64,000 nt of DNA from NCBI RefSeq assembly GCF_947179165.1, contig NC_077239.1:68428634-68492633 (forward strand), written 5' to 3'. The notes beneath the pieces are model-generated. The model did no database searches and was not told the DNA's origin. It worked only from the letters and a program-made list of their open reading frames with translations. Shown piece after piece: positions 12,020-23,900 of the stretch. The DNA comes from Solanum dulcamara (taxonomy: Eukaryota; Streptophyta; Magnoliopsida; Solanales; Solanaceae). Both the position numbers and the translations under genes were made by a program. Position 1 is the first letter of the stretch. Each line of letters opens with the position of its first letter.

Positions 12020-12840
12020 CGCCTAAATACCAGAAGTCTTACCCCGACAAGACTGACCCAAAGTCTGGTCGCTCTGACCACTGGCACCCGCTGACCCACC
12101 ATTGGTAAGCTGTAATGTTGCCTAAATCGGTCTACTAGGTTATCCACTGCTGCGGATGGTCTCTTCCAAAAGAACCCCTAACATGTGACAGGCGTTCACT
12201 AAAACTTCCCTAGCGGTAATGTTTCTTGTTCCTGCCTCTGTAGGCCTCACAATGTATAGCCTCAATAGTATGACCATGATCTATTATTTATAAGAATGAA
12301 AAGCCCGATGTAACCATCTGCTCTATAGCCAACGTCATAGGAACAGATAACCCTCTGACAAACCATCGTATCCGCTCCTTTTCTGTCGATATAATCATGG
12401 TAGCATGCCTGGAGAGCTCATAGAATCGAGCCTCATAATATGTGATCGTCATCGATCCCTATACCAGCGCTGTGAGCTTATCCCTCAACCTTTCTCTCAA
12501 ACTATAGGGTACATACTTCTCCAAGAAAGCCTTGGAGAACTAGGCTCATGTCATCGGCGGTGATCCCACGGGTCTGCTGCTAAGATAGGACCTTCACCAC
12601 TGGTGTGGCCATGAATTTGGGTGGGGGCTAGGCTGGATTTTTCTGTGCTGACTGATGCTCAAATTGCTTAACCTCAATATATGGATCTGGCACTAGTTTT
12701 GTGGCCTGAGCTCTACCCCAAACGTTGTATCGACCTCGACCTCTACCTCAAGCTGGGGCTTTATTTGTAAGTGCAGGGGTTCCTCATCCACCCGAGTAGA
12801 TCTCGTCCTCGCTATCTAAGAAAGAGTGAAACGAATAGGA
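12020..12840 (-). pseudogene. Gag N-terminal and central part of the minus-strand chromovirus
   Basis: Around 12350-12550 the minus strand reads 'FSKAFLEKYVPYSLRERLRDK' and, after a stop, 'SMTITYYEARFYELSRHA', the conserved centre of a plant gypsy gag. Sequence closer to the primer site is weakly gag-like and contains stops. The solo LTR separates this part from the zinc knuckle. Confidence 0.65.
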
Positions 12841-12999
12841 TTTAGAGCATCATCATTAGCGCACAATCAGAAATAAAAATAGTAAATTAATTTCTAACAA
12901 TCCTATAGCCTCCCGAAGATTGGATAGGAACGTCATCGTACCGATCTATGGGACTCTACTAGATACTTGCTCTTGTAATGGTGAGACCGGTGAACCTAA

Positions 13000-13011
13000 G
13001 CTCTGATACCA
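13000..13011 (-). other. Primer binding site for initiator-Met tRNA
   Basis: The minus strand reads TGGTATCAGAGC, complementary to the 3' end of plant initiator-Met tRNA, three bases inside the 5' LTR. It sets both orientation and LTR boundary. Confidence 0.9.
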
Positions 13012-13014
13012 CTC

Positions 13015-15452
13015 TATCACGATCCAAATCTGGGCTATGATGGCGCCTACTATAACACCTGAGTGGGAAAGTAAAACCCAATTGATACGAAAGTCAAACC
13101 TCAAGATAAATAAATAATTAATAAGATAAGAATGCGAAAGGAAGGAGAATTTAACAAGAGAAAAGTCAGGTCAGGGTATAGATATGTAAATACGATACAA
13201 TTTATACAAAAGGACCGATAGTGATAAAAAATGATGAACTGACACAAGCCCAACCCCGAACCTGGTGCCACCTACACAGGAGCTACTAAGTACAAAAGCT
13301 GACAAAATATATATACGATCTAGATCTGACTATCCCAAAATACAAAATAGTAGCCAGTACAAAGAAGGAAAGTGGAAAGTCTCTGAATGTCGGGAGTTCA
13401 CCAAAATTTGGATCTAGCACAGCTACGGATGACTAGGCGCGCGTTGGGGGTGGCTCAAACTGGGAGTTGCATAAAAAAGATGCAGAAGTGCAGTATGAGT
13501 ACCAAAATACGGGGTAGGCCGACTGAGCTTTGAAAGAATAAATATATAATAAGTAGCACGATCATACTAATAATAACAGGGAAGAAGCATATAACTATAG
13601 TTATGGGAAAAGGGTACGGGAAGAATCATATGGTAAGTAAGTAAATCCCAACCAAACAAGTAATCATATTAATTGTCTCAACCCACAACAATACCAAAGG
13701 AATGCATCAATATAAAATAGTAGATATAGATCAATATTTCTTCGAAGGTATCAGGGGGCGCCTGGATTCACACCTCGAGCTTCTCAATAATAGTAATAAT
13801 AATAATAGTAACCCAACTATGTATCAATGAGCCGCTCGGTATTGACACCTCAATCTTCTCAATAATTATAGTAATAATAATAACCCAAAATATGTGTCGA
13901 CGGGCCGCTCGAAATTCACACCTCGAGCTTCTCAATATAAAATGCCATAAATGAAATTTTGCCGGTATTTCTTTAATAAAATCCTTACCCTTATTTATCA
14001 ACCAAAAGTCTTAATCTCATTCATTTTGTTCTTTCTTTAAAAAGGGTTTTTAACACCGACAAGGCAAATCAATACAAGTTGTATGTCAAAATCATATATC
14101 ACTCAAACCAAGTAAAATCCCGTCAAAGGCACCAAATCACTAACCTGAGACTCCGGTATACCAAGAGCATAGCCTCGGGCCCAACATTTCAATATCATAA
14201 GCAAACAAGACATAAGCATAAGCCAAAAATTCATAACAAGTGGCAACTAAAACCAAACAAGTCAAACCACGGCATCTTAAGTTCAACCACCTAGAAGCAA
14301 GTTCTAAGGATTCTAAATGATGCAAACAAGTCAAGATATCGCCTAGACTAAGGCTTCAACAACTAAAACCCCAAACTAATCACTAACGATGATCATCGAC
14401 TCTAAATGCTCAATAGGATACCAACACCTAAATCATCATCCTAATCACATGTTACCACCTAATATATATCAATTCCAACCAAGCCAAGTCTAATAAGAGT
14501 AAATCATAACCTACCTCAAGTCGGAACTGCACCCGATCTGCTAAACTTGAGCTTTTCCTTTGCGGACCGCCTCCAAACGATGCCACTATATCAAATTATT
14601 AAAGAACATATCAAAACAAAGCCAACGATCTCCATATTACTATAATTAAAAATGAAACTAAAATCGGCTCAAAATTTGACATTAGAACCCACACACAAAA
14701 TCAAAAAACCAACTTTGTCACAAGGTCCAAAATAACTCAAGGAACTTGTGCCCCAAAAATGGGCACATTTCGAGCACCGAAAGAGCTCAAATAATCCCAA
14801 TAAATTCAAGCCCTAAAATAGTTCAAAAATTGCAAGAAACAATGAAATTATGCGAAACTTGCGAGGTTTCTAGGACGAGAAAGGGTTTTGAAACGTTTCC
14901 AGGAGAATCTCCAATGCACTAGAGGAAGAATGATCGAAAATGGCCAAGAGGAGCACTCAAAATTCAAAAATTACTAAGTCCTGAAATGGGACTTAGCTGT
15001 TGGAAACGGGCATTTAACCAATGGTCGTTCTAGACCAAACTCGACGTTTCGGAGCTAAATGCGCTGATAGAATTTTCATCCAAGTGCGTTTGCTCGAAAT
15101 GTTGACCGAAGTCAAATTTGGCGAACACTTAAAGTTAAAACGACAAATCGCATAAACTCAAAACGAAGACTCCAAAATCCAAACCAACATTCCTTCTTGA
15201 CCAAAATGGACCTTCCGAGGCTGATGGAACCATCAGAATTCTCATACGACGCCCGAATCTCTGAATGTTGACTAAAGTCAACTCTTTCAAACCTTAAGCC
15301 TCAAAAATGGCCAAATCACCTCAAAACTCAACCGAGCACCTTGAGAAGTTGCCACACATCCCAACATCACATAAGAACTATAAAGAAGCAGGGGAAGGGG
15401 TAAAATAGTAAAAATAAGCAAAAGCACGAAAATGACCTTGGAGGTCATTACA
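13015..15452 (-). repeat. 5' LTR of the minus-strand chromovirus
   Basis: This 2,438-bp LTR pairs with 2968-5821. Its left terminus has decayed to TATCACGATCC (from TGTAACGACCC) and its right end is GGTCATTACA. It lacks about 416 bp present in the partner. Numerous substitutions separate the two copies, so the insertion is old. Internal short ORFs are incidental. Confidence 0.87.
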
Positions 15453-15588
15453 AGTTGACTAGGACTTCCGCTTATATATACTTATCTATCTATCTATTTA
15501 AACTGCTTCCGCATTTGTTTGGATTTAGGCTTACTTGTCCGGTGGGAAAGAATAAGTGTCATAGCACCCGGACTTGGGTCGTAACTGT
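15453..15588 (+). mobile_element. LTR-like end of the outer gypsy relic, right half
   Basis: The sequence 'GACTTCCGCTTATATATACTT' through 'CACCCGGACTTGGGTCGTAAC' has the character of the 3' end of a plant gypsy LTR and reads on naturally from 2967. It includes a short (ATCT)n run near 15482-15498. The exact terminus is uncertain. Confidence 0.5.
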
Positions 15589-15599
15589 AAGTATCCCTA

Positions 15600-16240
15600 T
15601 TTATGGCTTTTAGCTTTTGACTTATAAGTTACTTTTATAAGCTTATCTAAACGGGCACTTAATCAATCTATAAATAACGCATTCTTCCACTTATTCGAGG
15701 AATCTCTTTCTTGACATTTGTATTTGAAAGAGAAAGTTGTGCAATCACATATGAAGTTGTTGAATATGCTCAATTCTCCGTTTTCCTTCATTATTTTTTA
15801 CCTCAGTTGGAAATTTGTTTGAGGCTTTTCTTAACGTCTAAACAGAGTGAATAATTTTTCATTCTTAGATCCAATTTTTATAGCAACACTTTTGGAAGTT
15901 ACAGATTACACTACTTCATAAGTTGTTTCCTTTCCACTTTTTTTAATCATCCTCAGTTTACTTTTAGTTTCATAACTTGTTAACAACTCTTAAAGTTCTG
16001 TCCCAGTTAAGTTATGAATTATGATTCTTAAATCATGGCGTATTTTTCTTTTCAGAATATTAAGGATCCCAATAATCATTTCTCTTGTCAAGGTGACTAA
16101 AAATAGATAGTCACGTAGGAAAGAATACTATAGTTACTTGGAAACTATTGCAATTTTCAATTATCACAACAATCCCCACATTCAAAGGTTATTATTATAT
16201 TTTGTATCTAAAATTTTATTTTAAATTTAAATTGACCTAG
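15600..16240. repeat. Segmental duplication copy 1
   Basis: Three blocks (about 15658-15850, 15893-16080 and 16156-16240) recur in the same order and orientation at 27599-27806 and 30955-31375. Shared text includes 'AATCTCTTTCTTG', 'TTTGAGGCTTTTCTTAACGTC' and 'GTTGTTTCCTTTCCACTTTTT'. No coding frame is conserved between the copies. Here the first two blocks are only about 45 bp apart; in the other copy more than 3 kb separates them. Confidence 0.8.
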
Positions 16241-16598
16241 GATTGAAGTTTCTGAGAGCAAATTTCCCTATATTTATACTCCCCAAGTTGGAATTTCTCA
16301 TTTTATTTGACGTCACCACAGTGAACTTCATTTATCATTCACCCATGTGGTATTTTTCTTTGGATCAATTTTAGCGATGGCAAATTACATATCGAACATG
16401 TAAGGAAAGCTGTCTTTGTTTTTTCTGGATAAAAGAGAAAGAGTATTAGATTGTAAATAGTTCTGACCAATGGCGAATCATTAATGAGGTTCATGTTTCT
16501 GAAATTTTAACTTGGAACCTCAAAGTGAATTTTGAATTCCTAAATCATTAAGAGTATGCTAGAAATTTGGTGTAATTTGATGTAATTATACTCTTTGA
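16241..16598. other. AT-rich spacer without recognisable gene
   Basis: I see no ORF with family similarity and no clear repeat boundary. The last part already resembles the foldback element that follows. Confidence 0.5.
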
Positions 16599-17616
16599 CA
16601 TGTTTGGTAGACCAAGTAATTACTTGGTAAGAAAGGAATTGGTGTAATTGAATGAGAGTAATTACACTCTTCAATTTTCAAGGAATGGTAAGGAATTGGT
16701 GTAGTTACGTCATCTAATTACATGAAGCTTTTCAAAATTCTTCTTTTATTTACATTTATATTTTTTTCATTTTAATTTATTTTTTATTTCTACTATTCTT
16801 TTAAAAAATATTTTTATTATTCTAATATTTTCTAAATATATATTTTTTTTTATTTTTTTTTTTATTTTTATTTTATTTCATTCTCATTCTCAACCTTTAC
16901 TTTTTCATTCCATGCAATTTTTTATATTATTTATTTATTTATTATTATATTTCTTTTTAAAAATAATTTTGTTAGTATTCTAATTTTTAAAGTCACATTT
17001 ATGTACGTTGTGTTAAAATTTGAAATAACAATATTATGTTAAATTTTTTGTTTTGAATTTAGGATTTATGTCATATTTTCAATTTCATTTGTTTTAGTAC
17101 TATTGACTTGATATTTCACATTGTAAAATATTTATTTTTTAGTTAAACTTGATAGATTAGTTTTTTGGCAAATGTTTTAATAATTTTATTACACTATATT
17201 AATAATATTAACATTTTTGTCAAACATACATTTCATGATGTTCATAAAAATCTTATACTTTTAGTTTATTTCATTAAATTATTTAAAATATATTAATTTA
17301 AAAAATATAAATAAATTATATTTTTATAATATTAGTTCAGAACATATATTTATTAATTAATATTTAATTTAATATCATTTATAAAGATCCTTATTTGTCT
17401 AACATAAATTTTAAATTTAGAAAATTAACTTTTATTTTTTAAATTTAATATAACCTTGTAAGTACACTTGTGCAACCAAACAGAACAATCGTAATTACAC
17501 TGGAATTACACTGTGGCAAACAAACAGGTCATTGTAATTACTAGACTGTATAATTATTAGGCTAGTAATTATACCAATTCCAATTCAAATTATCAGTTGG
17601 CTTTCCAAACAGACCT
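16599..17616. mobile_element. AT-rich foldback (MITE-like) element, about 1 kb
   Basis: The left end reads TGTTTGGTAGACCAAGTAATTAC and the reverse complement of the right end reads TCTGTTTGGAAAGCCAACTGATAATT. Both then run into GGAATTGGTRTAATT. The arms are therefore imperfect inverted repeats enclosing about 900 bp of very AT-rich DNA without a transposase. A hAT-like non-autonomous element is plausible, but no clean target duplication was found, so ends are approximate. Confidence 0.5.
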
Positions 17617-18812
17617 TAAGTCAATTATCTAATCTTGTGTTCAAGTGATTCAAAATTTATATACATGCATAAAAATAAAAATATTACTGTATATATATTG
17701 TGTATATTTTTGCCGAAGGAATTCGGGTGAATACCCTAACACCCCTCTCCGTGAGGCTTATATTCTGCTTTTTAGGGCATCTCCAACCCAAACACCAAAT
17801 TTAGTGTCGGCACTATTTTAGTGTAAATCAATTTCAACCCACTGAACCAAATTTTACACCAAAAAAGAATATTTTTTTCTCTTCATTATTATATTATTAT
17901 TTCTTATTTTACTGTTGTAATTATTTAAAATTATTATGTTTTGTTGTACTTTTTAAAATTACTATGTATTTTATATTTCAATTTTGATGTATGCCAATTA
18001 ATACTTTGTTGAATGTTCATTATTTTCAATTATTTTTAAGTACATTATATTATTTGTTTAATAATTTATATGTTTGCATTTTTAATTTTTGTGAAGGTTA
18101 ATTGTAGTTGTATCCAATTATAATTTATAGTAGAATTAACATAAATTTAATTTTTAAAAAAGTCACATATAGAAAAATTAATTTATAAAAAAAGCTAACT
18201 TTTATATCTAAAATTAATATTATAAAAATATCACATAAAAACTAATTAAATATACAAGAGGTTTAATTAAAACATACAATTAGTTGGTGAACAAGCAATT
18301 AATTCAAGATCCATATTTCCAAGATGTCCATAAGGTTTCATCCCTTTTATAATTGAACGAAAAACATATCACTGAGACATTTATTTATTAAAGTAACTGA
18401 TGGTTAGTAAACATCTTCTGTTGAACTTGAAACCTTGATGCTTCTCTATTTAATTAAGGTATAATAAAAATGAGAGGGTATATGCAAGTTTGGAACAATG
18501 CAATGGGGTGTGGCTATAAGAGTCCGGTTTTGAAGGATCAACAATGGAGTGTTTATATTGCTTTTACCCCCAGCTCTGCTTGCTACTCTAAGGTTTACCA
18601 TCTCTTTATTTTATCACTTTGAATTTGTTGTATGTACCATTCCTCAATCTTTCAAAGTGTTATATTTTTCTATTGATGGTGTGTTGTTGTGACTCTATAC
18701 TCTAAGGGTATGTTGTTGTTGTTTGTTTGTTTGTTTAGGGGTTTGAGATTTTTAATTAAGGTTGGAAAATTGAGGGGGGGGGGGGGGGTTAACAGTAGGA
18801 TTGTGTTCTCTC
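17617..18812. other. Spacer with a MITE-like start and a G15 run
   Basis: At about 17777 the phrase GGGCATCTCCAACCCAAACACC resembles the end of a common plant MITE type, but no matching inverted end was found. A run of 15 G lies at 18774-18788. A possible short reading frame near 18480-18600 has no recognised product. The rest is AT-rich without a gene. Confidence 0.4.
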
Positions 18813-19247
18813 TGCAAGATAGTCAAAACGCATTTTGAACGCGTAGTCAACAAAATGCATTTTGAACGCGTAGTCAAAAAAGGGAGGTTCAATACGCGGA
18901 TTTTACGCGTTTCTAGTTTCCTATAAATAGAAGACATCTTGCCCTCATTTATACCATCCCAGAAAGAGAAAGTAAGAATACAAAGAGAGTTATACACCAA
19001 GATAAATATTGTACTCTTGAGTGTCCTCTTTATTAGTTGTTCCTTTTACAAGAGAGAAGTGTTAATTGTTGTTTTCTCCTTGTATTTGAGAGCTGTGTAC
19101 TCCATATTTTTATAGTGAGATCCTTCTACCCCGTGGTTTTTCCCTTCTATCAGTTAGAGGGGTTTCCACATAAAATTCTCGTGTCCAATTTATTTTCATT
19201 ATTTTCATCATATCAAACTTTAGTTGTGGTGCTTTCTCACCCCAACA
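18813..19247 (+). repeat. 5' LTR of the copia element
   Basis: It begins TGCAAGATAGTC and ends CACCCCAACA. Two copies of a unit of about 27 bp around 'TTTTGAACGCGTAGTCAA' lie at the start, with CpG positions changed to CA or TG. CTATAAATAGAAG near 18920 is a good TATA box, so transcription probably starts shortly after it. Confidence 0.93.
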
Positions 19248-19248
19248 G

Positions 19249-19260
19249 TGGTATCAGAGC
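19249..19260 (+). other. Primer binding site (initiator-Met tRNA)
   Basis: TGGTATCAGAGC lies one base after the 5' LTR and marks the start of minus-strand DNA synthesis. Confidence 0.93.
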
Positions 19261-19442
19261 CCTCGATTATTCTGTCTATTTTATGCGAAGATACTATCTG
19301 TGAATAGTAACTTTTCATGAATAGTAAAATTCGGTGAATAGTACTATTCACGTGAATAGTAAATTTTGGTGATGGTACAGTTTGTCACGATTATTCACAA
19401 AAATATTCAGAAACGATCTAGAAGGGTGTGAAGCAAATAACA

Positions 19443-22400
19443 ATGTCGAGTACAACAAAATTTAACGTTGAGAAATTCAATGGGACTAATTTCTCATTGT
19501 GGAAAATGAAAATAAAAGCGATATTGAGAAAAGATAATTGCTTAGCTGCAATTGAAGGCTAGCCCACAGACTTTGTTGATGACAGCAAGTGGAACGACAT
19601 AGACAGCAACGCAGTTGCTGATCTACACTTGGCACTAGCTGATCAAGTGTTGTCTAGTGTGGCGGAAAAGCGGACGGCGAAAGAAATATGGGATACTCTT
19701 ACGGGGTTGTATGAGGCCAAGTCTTTACATAATAAAATCTTCTTAAAAAGAAGATTGTATACTCTTCGAATGGCAGAGTCCATGTCAGTTACTGAACACA
19801 TCAATACTTTAAATACTCTGTTTTTGCAACTTACAACAATGGGTTGCAAAATAGAGGGGACTGAACGTGCGGAGCTTCTACTTCAAAGTCTGCCTGACTC
19901 GTATGATCAACTTATCATCAACCTGACGAACAATACAGATAGTCTAGTTTTTGATGAAATTGCAGTCGCTGTCTTGGAAGAAGAAAATCGGCGCAAAAAT
20001 AAGGAAGACAGACAAGCAAGTTCGCAGCAAGCTGAAGCCTTGATAATGGTGAGAGGAAGACCAATGGAACGTGGCCCCAGTGGGAGTCACAATCACGGCA
20101 GATATCAATCAAGAAGTAAGAAGAATATCAAGTGCTACAACTGTGGCAAGAAAGGGCACTTCAAGAAAGATTGTCGGTTCAAGAAGAAGAGTGAAAACTC
20201 TGAGCCATCAAATGCTCAAGGGAATGTTGCATGTACCTCGGATGATGGCGATATTTTATGTAGTGAGGCAATATCAAATAATGAAGGCAGAAAATATTTC
20301 GCTGATGTCTGGATCATGGACACAGGAGCAACATGGCACATGACTTCCAGGAGAGAATGGTTCCATCAATATAATCCTATCTCAGGAGGGTCTGTGTTCA
20401 TGGGAAACGATCATGCTTTGGATGTTATTGGTATTGGGTCCATCAAAATAAAGATGTATGATGGCACGGTTCGCACCATCCAGGAGGTACGACATGTAAA
20501 AGACTTGAAGAAGAATCTATTGTCTTTAGGACAACTAGATGATAATGGATGTTCGTATAAGACTCATGGTGGAGTCATGAGAATATCCAAAGGAGCGCTT
20601 GTAGTAATGAAAGCAGAAAAACTTGCGACAAATCTATATGTGCTTAAAGGTGAAACACACCAAGAAGGAGAAGCATCAACCGCGTCAGCAAGTTCATTTG
20701 AAGAATTAACAATGATGTGGCATCGTAAACTTGGCCATATGTCGAAACGAGGTTTGAAGATTCTTGCTGAGCAAAAACTTCTTTCAGGGCTCAAAAAGTT
20801 TTCACTACCCTTTTGTGAGCATTGTGTTACCAGTAAGCAAAATAGACTGAAGTTTAGCAGTTTCTCTGCTAAAAGAAAAGAAATACTAGATCTGGTTCAC
20901 TCTGATGTCTGGCAAGCACCGGTGGAGTCTCTAGGAGGAGCGAAATATTTCGTGTCATTCATCAACAATTACTCTAGGAGAAGTTGGGTGTATCCAATCA
21001 AGAAAAGGCAGATGTTTTTCCAGTTTTCAAAGAATTCAAAGCACGGGTGGAACTTGAATCTGAGAAAAAGATCAAGTGTTTGAGGACAGATAATGGAGGA
21101 GAATACACTGGTGATGAATTTAATAGCTTCTGTAAACAAGAAGGTATTAAATGACAGTTCACAGTGGTATATACTCCACAACAAAATAGAGTATCAGAGC
21201 GGATGAACAAAACCTTGTTGGAACGGACAAGAGCTATGTTGGCAACTGCAGGGTTGGAAAAACCATTCTGGGCAGAAGCAGTCAAAATCGCCTGTTATGT
21301 GATCAATCGGTCACCATCAACCGCAATTGATCTGAAAACGCCAATGGAGATGTGGACAGGAAAACCAGCTGATTATTCTCGCTTACATATATTCGGAAGT
21401 CCTGCTTATGTTATGTACAACACCCAAGAAAAATCAAAGTTGGATCCAAAATCCAGGGAATGCATTTTCTTAGGGTATGCTGATGGAGTCAAGGGGTATC
21501 GCTTGTGGGATCCCACATCCCGCAAGGTGGTAATCAGCAGGGATGTTGTATTTGTTGAAAACAAGATACAAGCAAAAGAAGGTAGCACTTCAAAAGAAAA
21601 ATCAGAGACTACTACAGTTGAAGTTGAAGAAATAGAAGAAGTTCCAGTTTCTTCTGAAGCAGCACCAGAGCACGAAGAACAAGAGCAAGCTGAGATCGAA
21701 ACTCCACAAGTTCGAAGGTCAACTAGGGAGAGAAGAGAACCAGCTTGGCACTCAGATTATTCTATGGAGAGTAATATTGCATACTGTCTACTAACAGAAG
21801 ATGGAGAGCCTTCAACTTTTCACGAGACTATAAAAGGCCAAGAATCATCTCTGTGGGTGACAGCAATGCAAGAAGAAATTGAAGCTCTTCATAAAAATAA
21901 AACATGGGATCTTGTTCAATTACCATAAGGAAGGAAGGCCATTGGAAATAAATGGGTCTACAAGATCAAACGCAATGGTAATGATCAAGTGGAGAAGTAT
22001 CGTGCAAGATTGGTGGTGAAAGGATTCGCTCAAAAAGAAGGTATAGACTTCAATGAGATATTTTCTCCAGTGGTTCAACTCACAACAATTCGAGTAGTCC
22101 TGGCGATGTGTGCTACATTTGACTTATACTTGGAGCAGTTAGATGTCAAAACTGCATTTCTTCATGTAGAGCTTGAAGAAGAAATTTATATGCTCCAACC
22201 AGAAGGTTTTGAAGAACATGAAAAAGAGAACTTGGTTTGCAGGTTGAACAAATCTCTATATGGTCTCAAACAGGCGCCGAGATGTTGGTATAAGAGGTTT
22301 GATTCCTTCATTATAAGCCTTGGATACAACAGATATAGTTCAGATCCTTGTGTTTATTACAAGAGATTTGGTGATGAAGATTTTGTTATTTTGTTGTTGT

Positions 22401-23361
22401 ATGTTGACGACATATTGGTAGCAGGCCCCAACAAAGATCGTCTTACAAATTTAAAGGCACAGTTGGCTAGGGAGTTTGAAATGAAGGACTTGGGACCAGC
22501 AAACAAGATCTAGGGATGCAAATTCACCGAGACAGAAATAATAGGAAGATTTGGCTTTCTCAAAAGAACTACTTGAAGAAAATCTTGAGACGCTTCAAGA
22601 TGCAAGACTGTAAGTCAATTTCTACTTCACTTCCTATTAATTTCAAGTTATCCTCAAGTATGTGTCCTAGCAATGAAGCAGAGAGGATGGAGATGTCTCG
22701 AGTACCGTATGCATCAGCAGTGGGAAGTTTAATGTTCGCCATGGTATGTACAAGACCTGACATTGCACAAGCAGTGGGAGTGGTTAGTCGGTACATGGCT
22801 AATCCTGGAAGAGAGCATTGGAATACTGTTAAGAGGATCCTGAGATACATCAAGGGTACCTCAGATGTTACAATGTGTTATGGAGGATCAGACTTTACTG
22901 TTAAAGGTTATGTTTATTCAGATTATGCAGGTGATCTTGATAAAAGCAAGTCCACAGGTTATGTGTTTACTCTTGCTGGAGGAGCTGTAAGCTAGGTTTC
23001 AAAACTGCAATCTATCGTGGCAACATCTACGACGGAAGCAGAATATGTAGCAGCTACACAAGCTAGCAAAGAAGCAATATGGATGCAGATGTTACTGGAG
23101 GAGCTCGGGCACAAACAAGAGAAGATTGCTCTATTTTGTGACAGTCAGAGCGCTTTGCATCTTGCAAAGAATCCGGCATTTCATTCAAGGACAAAGCACA
23201 TACGAGTTCAGTATCACTTTGTTCGTGAGAAGGTGGAAGAAGGCAGTGTGGATATTCAGAAAATTCACACTAATGACAACCTGGCAGATATGTTTACGAA
23301 GCCGATCAACAGTAACAAGTTCATATGGTGTCGATCTTCTATTGGCCTAGCAGAAACGTAA
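19443..23361 (+). pseudogene. Copia Gag-Pol polyprotein, disrupted
   Basis: The frame starts at ATG 19443 (SSTTKFNVEKFNG). It contains the gag UBN2-type domain, a CCHC zinc knuckle (C-Y-N-C-GKKG-H-FKKD-C, 20133-20174), an aspartic protease with D-T-G-A (20319-20330), a GAG-pre-integrase domain (about 20710-20850) and the integrase core (about 20880-21340). RT follows with catalytic Y-V-D-D (22400-22411), then RNase H (about 22900-23300). Disruptions are a TAG at 19560, a one-base loss near 21005, a TGA at about 21151, a TAA at 21926, a frameshift near 22510 and a TAG at 22993. Motifs are otherwise conserved, so decay is recent. The terminal stop is at 23359-23361. Confidence 0.93.
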
Positions 23362-23419
23362 CATTGCAGTAATTAGGTAGAAAGGATGGTGTGAAGACTT
23401 AATTGATTCTCAATTAAAT

Positions 23420-23434
23420 CTTCAAGTGGGAGAA
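23420..23434 (+). other. Polypurine tract of the copia element
   Basis: CTTCAAGTGGGAGAA abuts the 3' LTR at the position where plus-strand DNA synthesis is primed. Confidence 0.8.
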
Positions 23435-23895
23435 TGCAAGATAGTCAAAACGCGTTTTGAACGCGTAGTCAACAAAACGCGTTTTGAACGCGTAGTCAAC
23501 AAAACGCGTTTTGAATGCGTAGTCAAAAAAGGGAGGTTCAATACGCGGATTTACGCGTTTCTAGTTTCCTATAAATAGAAGACCTCTTGCCCTCATTTAT
23601 ACCATCCCAGAAAGAGAGAGTAAGAATACAAAGAGAGTTATACACCAAGATAAATATTGTAGTTTTGAGTGTCCTCTTTAGTAGTTGTTCCTTTTACAAG
23701 AGAGAAGTGTTAATTGTTGTTTTCTCCTTGTATTTGAGAGCTGTGTACTCCATATTTTTATAGTGAGATCCTTCTACCCCGTGGTTTTTCCCTTCTATCA
23801 GTTAGAGGGGTTTCCACGTAAAATTCTCGTGTCCAATTTATTTTCATTATTTTTATCATATCAAACTTTAGTTGTGGTGCTTTCTCACCCCAACA
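23435..23895 (+). repeat. 3' LTR of the copia element
   Basis: This is the 461-bp partner of 18813-19247. It carries three copies of the ~27-bp CpG-rich unit instead of two and retains AACGCGTT palindromes that are mutated in the 5' copy. TATA box and ends are preserved. Confidence 0.93.
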
Positions 23896-23900
23896 CTCTC

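Larger units (their letters stand above)
2968..15452 (-). mobile_element. Tekay-like Ty3/gypsy chromovirus, nested in the outer relic
   Basis: Two related LTRs (2968-5821 and 13015-15452) bound an internal region that reads on the minus strand as gag, protease, RT, RNase H, integrase and a chromodomain-like tail. The initiator-Met primer site lies inside the right LTR and a short polypurine stretch inside the left one. The unmutated LTR ends are TGTAA/TTACA. The flanking 5-mers (ATTTA at 2963-2967, AGTTG at 15453-15457) match at only three of five positions, so the target duplication is decayed or the ends rearranged. Many stops and frameshifts make it inactive. A solo LTR (9573-12014) inflates it to 12.5 kb. 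Confidence 0.88.
18813..23895 (+). mobile_element. Full-length Ty1/copia retrotransposon (Tork/Tnt1-like)
   Basis: The 5,083-bp element has LTRs at 18813-19247 and 23435-23895, a primer site directly after the first and a polypurine tract directly before the second. The flanking 5-bp repeats CTCTC (18808-18812 and 23896-23900) are perfect. The internal region encodes gag, protease, integrase, RT and RNase H in copia order. The LTRs differ by about ten substitutions plus one repeat unit, judged by eye, so it is fairly young. Four stops and two frameshifts disable it unless proteins are supplied elsewhere. Confidence 0.96.

Noticed and set aside
13768..14001. Minus-strand ORFs with 'ITIII' repeats in the LTR regions
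   Set aside because: They arise from an (ATA/AAT)n stretch in the LTR and have no domain.
19629..21083. Host gene encoding a 484-aa zinc-knuckle protein
   Set aside because: It is the gag-protease-integrase part of the copia element between matching LTRs.
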